Below, one piece after another: positions 24,501 to 35,210 of a DNA stretch of 64,000 bases. Every line of letters starts with the position of its first letter. Positions within the stretch are counted from its first letter, which is position 1. This DNA is from Caenorhabditis remanei (lineage: Eukaryota > Nematoda > Chromadorea > Rhabditida > Rhabditidae), in assembly GCF_010183535.1 (NCBI RefSeq), contig NC_071333.1:16118587-16182586 (forward strand). Reading direction: 5' to 3'. The notes beneath the pieces are model-generated. The model made no database searches and was not told the DNA's origin. It worked only from the letters and a program-made list of their open reading frames with translations. A program made the position numbers and the translations under genes.

Positions 24501-26725
24501 ATATAGGTCAAGTCCGAGAACTCAAATCTAAATTAATGACCGTATCTAGTTATATGTCTGAATATTTGATCTTTAGAAAACTTTGTTACTGAAAAAGTGG
24601 CATTCAACGATGGATTCTTTCTGAAGGATATTTCAAAATTAGATCTTGCAAGTGGAAAGACATTTGAGTTTATTGTGACAGGAAGACCAGGAACACAGGT
24701 TTGTCTTCATAAATGTGCTAATGTGTATCGAATATAGTTCCAGATACACATGCACTTTTTCACAAAAGTTTCAAATCAAGTGTTCGTTGACATCTTTGAT
24801 GGAGACTCTATGGACGCCCCTCGGATTGATAACAAGTAAGTGATCGCTGACCAAAAATAGTCGCATTTTTGTGTCCCTGTTATCTACATCTTTGTGTTTT
24901 AGAGAGTTGTATTCCAACATCATAGAGAATGGATATTCTATCGAGCTAAGTACAACTTCCGAAAAAGCTGTTATACATATCAGAGGAAATCCCACTTTCT
25001 TAGAACCAGGAACCGATTTTCAAGCACTGGTCACAGATAAAAGCAAAACACCAGAATGCGGACTATGGGTGTATACTTTAAAACAACAGCAAAAGGATTC
25101 TGAAAAGCTTCTGGTCAAAGGAAAAGATTGCATCAAAGTTAGATTTTTTTTAATTATTATTATTATTATTATTCAAAAATAATGTTTAATTATAGATTCT
25201 ACATTTCACCGACAGCTCTTATAGTCAGAGCGCGTTTATGGTATTTAGCTATACAGCTGATATTCCTATGAATATTTATTATGGACTTAACGCATCATCA
25301 AATAATTTGATTTCCTCGTAAGTGTCATATTGTGCATTATATAACTGTATTTTATAAATAACAGACAAACTTCTGATTTACGTCCTGCTTACCTATTCAC
25401 AAGTTACCTGGTTCTTCAATATACAGCATCTGAAATGAGCGAGGTCCACTTTTTCTGGGATATATCTGGTAATGCGTAAATATATTTTAACTTTACCCAA
25501 AAAATACTGCAAAATTTTTAGGACAAGTCATTCCCGCAGTTATGAACTCGGACCAAACACTTATGCTGATGTCTGATGACTATCTCAAAATTGATTCTGG
25601 CAATACCATCCAGCAATTCATAGTAGAATTGGTAAACTGAAAACACTTTTTTTAAATTAAGATATATTTTTATCAGAAAGATTCCAATACTGGAATGATG
25701 TGTGAATTTTTGGCCGATTCTGGTAAGGGGACCGGTACTTTGACCTGGTCTTCATACACAAATGAGATAAAGAAGGAAAGGTTTGTCGAGGAAACTCATT
25801 TCTGTCAAAAAAGGGAAGATAAGAACTATTTATATCGTCATCAGAGTTCAATAATACAAAAAAGGTTACAGTGAACATTAGGATAACTTTTTGGAAAATG
25901 AGATGTATGAACTTTATGTTGTTGTTTGGTTACCCTGCAAAGAGTTCAATGAAACAAAAACTCATGGGACCAGATTGGTAAAACAACATTATCACTTAGT
26001 GAAGCTTCGAAAAGTAAACATGGTCAATTCGAGAATCTTCGAAAATCAAAAGATCATTTTTTGAAAATGAATTGACACCTGACAATTGTAGTGGCGATTT
26101 GATTGACACTAGTCTGATTGTTTGTTTCATAATTGTTTTTGTTTGCTGACAAGTAATTTGAGAGGCTACAGTAGGATCATGATACCTTTCTGTTTTTGAG
26201 GTTTCAATTAAAACATCACTGCTAAATAAAATTTTGTTTGGAAGATCACTTTTCAAAAGTAGTTGTATGTGAATAGTTTTGAATGGCATTTAAAAAATAA
26301 GTTGTATTGGGCTGGAATGTATTACAGTACACGCACACGCACAAAAAGCGGTTTTACAGTACATAGCACAAAAAAAATTGAATTTAGCTTTTTTTGAAAA
26401 GAAACAATTTTTAACTTTATTTCAGCCTACCATCAAAATAATTAAACACATATTCGTTTCAGCTTCTCTCCAGCCACAAGATCCCTCAAATTCACATCCT
26501 GTGCTGAAAAGTTACTTGTTGATTACACTTCTCCAGGTGGATCAGACAACGGACTATTTGTAAAGATTTCTAAAGGTGTGACCTTACGATGATCTTTGGC
26601 ATTCTTATGTTTACTTTTCTTTAATCTTTTTCTTTCATGTTTCAGCTGATCTACGATGTTCATCCCATCGGTCTATTTCGGCTGTCGTTCTACTTATCTT
26701 CTTTATCAGTTCTCTTTTCATTTAA
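21588..26725 (+). CDS. CUB-like-domain surface protein, 880 residues
   Basis: Seventeen exons join in phase: 21588-21718, 22475-22591, 22651-22790, 22825-23086, 23128-23465, 23513-23577, 23632-23755, 23800-24177, 24577-24698, 24738-24835, 24903-25137, 25196-25317, 25365-25468, 25522-25631, 25677-25780, 26463-26575 and 26646-26725. The start has a signal peptide (MCHVIRLLAIFALIIFKYS), then LFSTPNYPKPY, a CUB-like opening. The SP/YP pattern returns later (ISQNYPLSP; TLTSPGYSNSIS), with Cys pairs and many Asn-X-Ser/Thr sites, suggesting repeated CUB-like modules. The C-terminus is hydrophobic (AVVLLIFFISSLF), which fits a GPI signal or a single membrane helix. Nematode CUB-like families are often induced by pathogens in intestine or epidermis; nothing here shows that directly. 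Intron 8 holds a MITE and intron 15 is about 680 bases. Confidence 0.85.
24237..24535. mobile_element. Palindromic MITE-like element, family A copy 2
   Basis: Lies in the intron between 24177 and 24577 of the CUB gene. The left side has TCATTAAAACGCTGAGAAAAC. The right side has AATCAGCGTTTTCTCAG, then TGATATAGGTCAAGTC. The inner part contains CAAAGTTCG paired with AAACTTTGAG. Arms share the AACGCTGA and GGTCA-type blocks of the copies at 6697 and 55045 but are more degraded. Confidence 0.55.
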
Positions 26726-26843
26726 CGGACAACAGAAACAACGAGAAGAGAAAGAAAAAGTCGGCCCCGTCGCCCTTGTGCCATTGAGATCACATTTGAA
26801 ATCAAAAATTACCTCTCTTCTTATCATGCAATCATTTTGAAGT

Positions 26844-26849
26844 AATAAA
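26844..26849 (+). terminator. Poly(A) signal of CUB gene
   Basis: AATAAA 118 bases after the stop codon, within a short 3' UTR. Confidence 0.65.
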
Positions 26850-29756
26850 AATTGAAATCACAGCCAACTGTCAACAATCTTTAGAAAACAGAGAAGTTAA
26901 GTATCATCTCAATGGTCTAATCGGAACTGATGGTCATCACGAAAATGAGAGATATCAAGAGAAAACGCGTACTCTGATATAGAACAAAAAGATATACTCT
27001 AAAAATACACTTTTATGAAGCAATCTTCATAGATGGGAATTCCTGTTTTGGAAAAATTGGGTGTACATGTGTGATCAGTGACTTGGGGATTGGGGATTGG
27101 ACTTTTCAGTATTGAGTTTTACGATTTTTCATCCTGGTCTGCCTATTAGTTTGGTTATGTAGTCCGGAATCCCTTGGCCTCCTTTTTGAAATCCCTTTGA
27201 ACTTCTAAAACAGAAATCAAAGTGAGGCGGTAGGTGTTATTGTCACCCGCCAAACAAACACCTATCACTTCAATTCGTTTCTTTCAGCTTTCGTTCTTCT
27301 GAAAGATTACAACACGTGTCGCGAAATTTTTGACACGTGTCTTCCGACTTGTTTTTGAGGTTTCGAGTTAGGAATGAAAAAAGGACGGCGGTGGTCCTGA
27401 CGGATCAGGTAACTGAAAAAGTGTTGATGTTTAGGTAGTTGAAACGGTAAGTGTTGTGAAACGTGATATACCTGGAGGGCACTATTTATCATAGTTGTTG
27501 ATAAACCTGGCAAACTGACCAGAAATCTGAGAAACAGTTGAATATAGTGATTTTCAATTTTGGAAACATGAAAAACTGAAAATAATCGAGTCTACTGTAG
27601 TAGTTAGTACCAGACCAAAACATACCGATCAAACTTCTGCAATTGCAACAAATTGTTTTCCTAGTGTGTAGTAAACACTGCTGGAAATTTATATTTTTAC
27701 GGTTTAGATGACTCAATTTGATGATTAGTTTCTGAAACCTGGTCCAAAATGTTAAAAATAATTCATTCCCAAATCAACAACTCCACGTCGACGACAGATA
27801 GTCCGGTTTCTAATTGTTTGATCTCCCAACTATTCGTATGCAAATGAGACAAGGACATCACCACGTGAGACTATAATAATAATCAGGTTGATTCTCAAAG
27901 ATTCCGGAAATTTCTCTCTACGTCTCTCGGTTCTTTTCTTGATAAGGTCACGTGTAGTGGTCTCTAGTCAGTCGGACGGGGAATCCCCCGTTTTGGGGGA
28001 ATACCCTTTCCTTTGTATCTTTCCCGTTTCTCACGTCATTCATACAATACGATGTGTTATCTAGATGAAGGGAGAGAGTCTTGGATCATCAGAATAATAA
28101 TAATTATTAATGAGTATGAAACAAGTAAAGATCAAACCACCAGAAGGTGAACATTGGAGTGAACAATGAATGGGTGGATTGGTGACATTGGGTATTGATT
28201 CTATGGGTGATATGGTAGATAGGAAAATGTAATCGTCAGGATCAAATTCTGAGAATCGAGTTTAATATTTGGATAGTTTGAGGTTAAGGCACTTTTAAGC
28301 TCCCATTTCTTTGTTGGGCATCGGATTCTAAAATAGAGGAGTTGAATCTGTTCATTTCAGAGATGCAACAGGCCGGGCCAGGCTGGGGAGGTTTAAGATT
28401 TTTGACTGGCCAGGCCCGGGTCTCATTACAACCATTTGAAAAGTTGAGTTTTTCCGATTTTTTATTCAAAAAAGTCGAATTTTAGACAATGTTTTCAACT
28501 ATCGATAAAAAGTCAAGCGTACACAGGATTTTTGACTATTTTCGATAAAAATTTCAAAAATTTTTGAAAAGTGTTGTGGCACAATTGTGGCCGAGAATGT
28601 GCAAGTCTGGTTCATTTGCCAAAATATACTGAATCTTCAAAACTCACATTGAACAAAACCACAACAGTGTGTTTTGATCATTTAAAAATAACATCAGGAA
28701 CTTCTACCACCACACTGTCAACATTCACTTTTTGATCGATTAGTTTGACCTTAAGAGACCATCTTAAAGCCAAACTGTTCCCGAGAAAACAACACGAGTT
28801 GAACTAAAGGTCCAATCAAAATATATCTGAAAATATTTCCCCTCTGGTACCACCAATTTTCCTGTTTACATTCTTTTTTCGTGTTTTCGTTTTAGTTCCG
28901 ACAAGATTTCTTCTTGGATCGAACCTCTTCCTTGTCACCTCATGAAAAAGTCTGTGATGTCACAGACAGAATTGTGCAATAGATAAAAGTGATTTAATGG
29001 CTCATATGGCCACATGAGTAAATCTAAAAGGATCAAAGTCAACAAGAAAACATCATTGTGATCTAATTCTAAGATAAGAAGAAGAAAAAAGAAAGAGAAA
29101 AAAATGATCTCAAATGAAAAAGCAGAACATGGAATAGTGAAACTGTTGTAAAACCATAAAACAGCGTAGGGAAGATATAAAAAAGAGAAAAATGAACTGG
29201 CTGATCATAAAAACAATTTAGATTGAGTATAAATATGAACACTTATCAATACAGTGTTGTTATTTGTTTTTCGAATCTTCATTGGACCAAGAACTGCCAT
29301 TTTTGTCATGATGACCCAAAAACAGTTCTCTTTATGCGAATTAGAAAAATGGTACTCTTGTCCAGTCTTGGTTACTTGTCGTCTTAACATTTCCCCATTC
29401 GAGATGTCATAATCCATCTTGGTCCCTCAAAAACCCAACCGCAGTTATTGTTTCCTTGTCAACACCCATCTTCCAGTTCCGCCAACCTTTTGATTTCAAG
29501 AACTTGGTAACAAAAACAAGGTACAAAACAAGATCCGAGTGTGTTTTCATCAGATTTTAAGTATTTAGGAGGAAGCATCTGTTTTCAAGCCCATTTATCA
29601 TTTTTCAGTATGTTTTTGTTCAAGATTTTGTTCTACACGACGGTTCGCCAGCTCTGAGGTCGGAAAGCGAGACCCCGCGGTGGCAGAAAAAGCTAGAGAG
29701 TACACGAAACGCAGAGGCATCATAGTCGCGGCCCCCCGATTGCGTTTGATTGTGTT
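26850..29756. other. Intergenic upstream of asparagine synthetase
   Basis: No gene is supported. It holds CACGTG E-boxes at 27313, 27334, 27862 and 27949, a CCCCC-GTTTT-GGGGG hairpin at 27985-27999, a copy of dispersed repeat D (about 28355-28620), and AT-rich filler. A 70-codon minus-strand frame at 29205-29417 has no splice partners. Confidence 0.5.
28355..28620. repeat. Dispersed repeat D, copy 1
   Basis: It begins with a GC-rich GGCCGGGCCAGGC block, then AT-rich sequence with CAACTATCGATAAAAA and GGATTTTTGACTATTTT, and ends near GTGGCCGAGAATGTGCAAGTCTGG. The same order of blocks occurs at 51540-51760 and 56990-57225. Confidence 0.55.
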
Positions 29757-29765
29757 CTTGCATCA
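29757..29765 (-). promoter_or_regulatory. Candidate amino-acid response element (CARE/AARE)
   Basis: The minus strand reads TGATGCAAG, a match to the TGATGXAAX consensus bound by ATF4-C/EBP dimers. In mammals that element controls ASNS on amino-acid shortage. Here it lies about 60 bases before the TATA box of the asparagine synthetase gene. The match is seen; function is inference. Confidence 0.4.
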
Positions 29766-29824
29766 GATTGTCGCCGTCGACCCGCCCCGAAACGCCGCCC
29801 ACTTATCAATGTCCACGAGGCCTT

Positions 29825-29830
29825 TATAAA
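29825..29830 (+). promoter_or_regulatory. TATA box of asparagine synthetase gene
   Basis: TATAAA within CCTTTATAAAGG, about 100 bases before the ATG and just downstream of a GC-rich block (CCCGCCCCGAAACGCCGCCC at about 29780-29799). Spacing fits transcription starting near 29855. Confidence 0.6.
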
Positions 29831-29927
29831 GGACGGTCCATGGCTCCAGAAACCTCATCACTCACACTTTCTCTTGTGTGTTCCATTCTACATTTCCTCT
29901 TGGATTCCTCAACGACTTACTGTCATC

Positions 29928-32309
29928 ATGTGCGGCGTCTTTGCTATTTGCCAACAAACTTGCCAAAACCGGCAAAAGTACGACCTCGATGAAGCTCGCA
30001 AGCTGTCAAGGTGAGAATTTTCTTAAATTAAGGGCTAGGTCATAAAGAATACGGTTCCAGAAGACAACATCATCGTGGACCAGATTTCAACGGATGCTAC
30101 CAGGATAAGAAGACCGGAGATATTCTGGTGCATGAACGTCTAGCTATTATGGATCTTGGTGTTGTCCAACCTATACAAGGAACTGCTCCAACAAGACAGG
30201 TAATTCTAAGAAAGCATTTCAAATTCGAGTTAACCCACAGTTCACCGCCTCACCTGACTAGTGCGACAATTCAAACACAAATTAGACTTCGCACCCATTA
30301 GCATCTACTGTACAATGTTTAGAAGCCTTACAGCCCACACCTTTAGTACACCAACCTATCTAACTTCCCACGGTCGCAACTACTATTACTCACGTGATTT
30401 GACATGAATAAACCATGCATAGACCAAAAGTAGACAAAGTACAATTAGTTCTTATCAGTTCTTATCATTCGTGTATCTCTCCTCCTCTCAACTTCCCCCC
30501 TTTTCTAATTGAGAAGAGAGGAGAAAAGGTGTAACATAACACACGTCGCGTTCTGTTCTTTGTGCTGATATTAATGACCGCTAGACAAACTTGCAAAGAT
30601 GCTCTTGACACCTGGTCAAAGATATTAATACTAGTCTTTCCTGAATTTAATTTTTTGAATTTTTCCAGGTTATTCACAACGGTGAAATCTACAACCATCA
30701 ACTTCTACGAGATACTGAACTTAAGCAGTACAAATTGAAGACCACTTGTGACTCGGAGGTAACACACAAAGATAAATAGTACAAAAACCAAAAAAAAACA
30801 TTTCAGGTCATCATATTCTTGTACGAGAAGTACCGCGATGGACACATCTGCAACATGCTCGATGGAGTCTTCGCATTCGCTCTCTGTTGTGATGGCGAAT
30901 TCATGGCAGCTCGTGATCCTGTCGGAGTCAAGCAACTCTACTATGGAGTTGATGCTAGTGGAAGATACTTCTTCAGTAACGAGATGAAATGTTTGGAGGA
31001 CAGTTGCGGAGACTTCCAAATCGCCTCGTTCCCACCAGGACACTACTACACTCCAAAGACCGGATTCGTTCGTTACTTCAACCCAGAGTGGTTCGACTTC
31101 CGCTCAGCCATCCATCCATTGGACCTGAAACTTCTCCAGAAGACAATGATCGCTGCTGTCCACAAACGTTTGATGTCTGATGCACCAATCGGAGTTCTTC
31201 TCTCAGGAGGTCTTGACTCCAGCTTGGTCAGCTCGATTGCTTCAAGAGAGATGAAAAGAAGAGGGATGACAGTTCATTCCTTCTCCATTGGAGTAGATCA
31301 CAATTCTCCAGATGTCATCGCCGCTAGAAAAGTGGCCAAGTTCATCGGAACCACCCATCATGAGTTCTATTTCAGCATTCAGGTATGTTACTACTGTTAC
31401 TTGACGTTATAATCAATTCTAAATAGTTTTATTTTCAGGAAGGTATCAAAAACTTGCGCAAGCTAATCTGGCATCTCGAGTCATACGATGTCACCTCCAT
31501 CCGTGCTTCCACTCCAATGTACTTCCTTTCTGAGGAGATCAGAAAAATGGGAATCAAGGTGGTGCTCTCTGGAGAAGGAGCTGATGAGATCTTCGGTGGA
31601 TACCTCTACTTCCACAATGCTCCATCGGATGAGGACTTCCAAAAGGAGACCATCGACCGTGTTCTCCATCTTTACACTTCTGACTGTCTTCGTGCTGACA
31701 AGTCATCCATGGCTCACTCTGTTGAAGTTCGTGTTCCATTCCTTGACAAGGCTTTCTTGGATGCCGCCATCACCTTGGACCCAACATTCAAGCGCCCACA
31801 AAAATTGGAAGACGGCAGAAACTGCGAGAAGTTCGTTCTCCGCTCCGCCTTCAACACCGATCAGTACCCATACCTTCCGGATGAAATCTTATGGAGACAA
31901 AAGGAGCAGTTCTCCGATGGAGTCGGCTACAGCTGGATTGATTCGCTCATGAAATATTGCGCTTCCAAGATCACCGACAAGGAGTTCTCTCAAGCTTCCA
32001 AGTTGTATCCACACAACACTCCACACAGCAAGGAGGCTTTCTACATGAGAAAGATCTTCCATGAGCTCTTCCCATCCGATCAAGCTGCTTTAACCGTCAG
32101 AAAGTGGATTCCAAAGTGGCAGAAGAACCAAGATCCGTCAGGTTGGTTTTTTAAAATCCAAATAATTAAAAAAAATATATATTCTTTCTTTTTCAGGAAG
32201 AGCTTCATTGGTTCACGAGAGCTCCGTCCACAACCTTGGCGAGGACCTTTGCAACAGCAAGTCACCAATCAGCCAACAACGTATTGAGCAGTGCAGACCA
32301 CAAGCATAA
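29928..32309 (+). CDS. asns-2: Asparagine synthetase, glutamine-hydrolysing
   Basis: Six exons (29928-30010, 30061-30199, 30669-30758, 30807-31382, 31439-32141, 32197-32309) give 567 residues. It makes asparagine from aspartate, glutamine and ATP. The N-terminus is MCGVFA: Cys2 is the glutaminase nucleophile once Met is removed. RGPDFN, the H-ERLAIMD block and NGEIYNH line the glutamine site. SGGLDSS (about 237-243) is the pyrophosphate-binding loop of the synthetase domain, and SGEGADEIFGGY (about 340-351) and EVRVPFLD follow. All catalytic signatures are intact and length matches the family. Alternative: one of the other C. elegans asns paralogues; the symbol is chosen from remembered X-linkage. 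The promoter is unusually well defined (TATA, GC block, candidate ATF-4 site), and intron 2 holds a TCACGTGA motif. Confidence 0.88.
30390..30397 (+). promoter_or_regulatory. TCACGTGA motif in asparagine synthetase intron 2
   Basis: A perfect 8-base palindrome matching the consensus of the worm TFEB homologue HLH-30. Single 8-base matches arise by chance about once in 65 kb, so this alone is weak; it gains some interest from the four E-boxes upstream of the same gene. Confidence 0.25.
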
Positions 32310-32479
32310 TAACTGTCCACAATATGTCATGACGGATCACATTCCTTTTTTCTTCATATCCTCTTCTGTCAACTATCTGTCGCTTTATGGGAGGTGGTCA
32401 TGGGCTACACATTTTTCATTGTATTCTGCTTCACGTAGTTTGCTTTTTATTATTATTTTGGGCGCTCTTTTTTCATGCA

Positions 32480-32485
32480 AATAAA
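32480..32485 (+). terminator. Poly(A) signal of asparagine synthetase gene
   Basis: AATAAA 171 bases after the stop codon. Confidence 0.65.
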
Positions 32486-35210
32486 TATTTCGTCTTCATT
32501 TCCCCTTTTTCTGTTTTCATATTACGAAAAATTATTTATGCAGACACCGAAGAAGAATAACAAAAAATTACTGTCTACAGACTGTAATTGAATCATGTTT
32601 TCACAAAATATTGTGAAATACTGCTCACTTACAAGGGAAGTCTTTGGACCTTTCAAACTATCTATAAATTTGGTTATTGGTACTTTTGACTATGTGGAGT
32701 TCACTTCTGCAGTCGAAACCGACTTAATGTATTTTCTAGCCAAGTTATGAGCTTTCAAATTTTCCGAAAATTTCAAATTAGCCACATATACGCCATCGAG
32801 CAGTCCATAAGAACATTTCGCGTATACCATTCGCCGATTTGGAATTCCATGTGAAAAATCTTAACTCTATGAAAAGTTTGAGAACTCAGAACTCGGCTCG
32901 CTGAGACATTCAGTCGGTTTTGACTGTAGATATGGACTCCACGTAGTCCAACGTCCCTATGACCAAGTTTATAGATTGTTTGAAAGCCACTTCACTAAAG
33001 ACTTTCCTTTTTAGCTGTATTTACATTTTCTATCAATATCTTTGAACCAAAGATTTTGGTTCACAAGAGTTTTACGAGAACCTCTCTGATCTTTTGAAAA
33101 TTTTTTTGAAACATTAGTCATACAACCTATTCATTTCTTAGAACTCTAATGTATAGCGACCAAAACGAGTATTCGACATCTGTCATTACACCTGAAAGGT
33201 TACTCAGATGTGCGATTTTTTCTGCCTGATCATAAAAAGTTCCCTTACTCAACAACGCTTCAGCAAACAACATTACGACCACATACAACATTGAACTTTC
33301 GAAAAAAAATTACATCCCTCTCATCTTAATCTTCCAAGTCCTCCCCGGTGCCTGGCACCGCCATTTCGGGAATTAAGCTTCTCCCTCCAAGGTCGACCGA
33401 AAACGGATTGACTCAGAGAGCCTACCACGGTGGTTTTATTTGTCTCTGTGCCATTGCCCACCGGTCATTTTGTGTGCGGCTCCGAACCCATAAAAGACAT
33501 CCCGTCTTACTATTACCAAGGTTTCTTGTTTTTCTGGCTCCGACCATTTCTAACCAGGTATTTTCTTCCTGAAGTTTAGATTATAGCCTGCTCTTGTCTC
33601 TTCTCAGACTCCGCCTGTCTGTCAGAATTCGACTACGTATATCTAAAATTTTGAAGCTAGATTTGTAGGATGGCATTGTCGATTCATATTATCTTTCTAT
33701 ACGTCAAATGGGAGGAGTCGTCCCTCCTAGAGAGCGTATAAAAAAACAGCTCCAAACTAATAGAACATCCAAAGCATGAGGGCCACAACGTTTCCTTTCT
33801 GCTCACCCCCGGATATTATTTCCCGTTTTTTTTCTAGAGACTGATAATTTCTCACTTCGAAGAAGCTGTCCTCAATCTGATTAATCGCAACATGACGCAT
33901 CTCTGCTTCTTCACCAGACGTTTTTTTTCATGTTTCGATAATGATTATCGAAGACACTCAGTTCCACTAATCTCTTATCAGATTTTCGAATCCGTCAGTG
34001 CCCTCACTTAATCCGGACTTCGAAGACAGGGTTTTTTTCTTCAGCCGAGTTTTATAGTTTTCTGTCTCTAATTCCATACATTCTTTATCTGGAATGTGTC
34101 ATATATGTGAACTCTTGGTCTAATATTAGAATTGATCTTCTGCGTAATATGGAATGCCCGAACTCTTGAAACCGGACATCGTCTGCTCTGTGCATTGAAT
34201 TCCTATCATGTAATTTTCAATGCTCAAAGGTTCCCCGTACTATAATTATTCGGAATGTTTTGCAAGAGAGTAAGAAAGGGTTGGTGATTCGCACGTCTTG
34301 CTCACATTATAATTTATGTTCATTTTCATTTCAAACCTGAGTGGTTCATAATCTGTGGTCAGACAACCGAAAAAAGTGTGTATTTTTTGCAGTTTTAATC
34401 AAGAGAAAAGATCGAACTCTTTTTTGTTTCTCACACTCAATAAATGTAACACCTTGGGTCCTGATTAAATTCTCACCATGGACATTCTCTGATTTTTTGG
34501 CTTTTCCCTTGTCACATCGAATTTTTTTAGGATACAAAACACAGATCTCAGAATTTTTTTGAAATGACACATACGTTATGTCAAAAAATGAGAAGAAGAA
34601 GTGAATTTGTTTTTTTTTGACCTAGGATGTTGTAAATCCATCTTCGAAATTTTAGTTATAGTGACATCTTGGATTAGTGCATGACTAATCGAATCTCGGA
34701 AAGAGAACTTACCTTCGTTGACATTATCCGGAGATTTATGATGCCAATACGTTTTGAAGATTAATAGGAATGCGGATTTGGATTCGGGACGTTGAAACTA
34801 ATAGAAACCCTATTTTTGGAATGAAAACATCTGTTAAATAGACGTTCTAAAATCACACAAACATAACGCAGTGTGCATACCTTCTATTTTCAGATAAGAT
34901 GAAGGAAGTCCAGTGAGACCACTTTCCCATAACAAACCTAACTTCTTTACCATGCAAAATGTTCAATACTCACCTAGAGAATAAGTAACTTTCCATATAA
35001 ATAACTTTCAATTCATTATCACAATGAATACAACTCTCGCACTCATTTGATTGTCCAGATATGTCTTTTTTTTTCGAACACTACTACACATTTTAGATGT
35101 AAATAACTTATCTGCTCCATTCCTCCCTTTCAACCAGATATATCGTTCTTGAACACTTTCTTAACTTCAAAAAACTTTCAGTTTATCTCCTGATAACCCA
35201 ATCCAAAAGT
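32486..35210. other. Intergenic upstream of the repeat-protein gene
   Basis: Apart from repeat B it holds a perfect 15-base palindrome CGGTGCCTGGCACCG at 33346-33360 within a GC-richer stretch (to about 33550). At 33710-33765 there is a promoter-like arrangement: GGAGGAGTCGTCCCTCC followed by GTATAAAAAAAC. The rest is AT-rich. The gene's acceptor ACTTTCAG ends at 35180, 30 bases before its ATG. Confidence 0.45.
32635..33010. mobile_element. Palindromic repeat family B, copy 1
   Basis: Inverted arms. The left has GTCTTTGGACC, then CTATAAATTTGGTTATTGGTA, then TATGTGGAGTTCA. The right has TGGACTCCACGTAGTCC, then CCTATGACCAAGTTTATAG and finally CTAAAGAC. A second copy with the same block order lies at 52700-53165. 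No coding capacity. Confidence 0.65.

Noticed and set aside
29205..29417. 70-codon minus-strand frame upstream of asparagine synthetase
   Set aside because: No acceptor or in-phase downstream exon and no recognisable domain.
29620..29802. 60-codon minus-strand frame over the asparagine synthetase promoter
   Set aside because: It is a by-product of the GC-rich promoter block.
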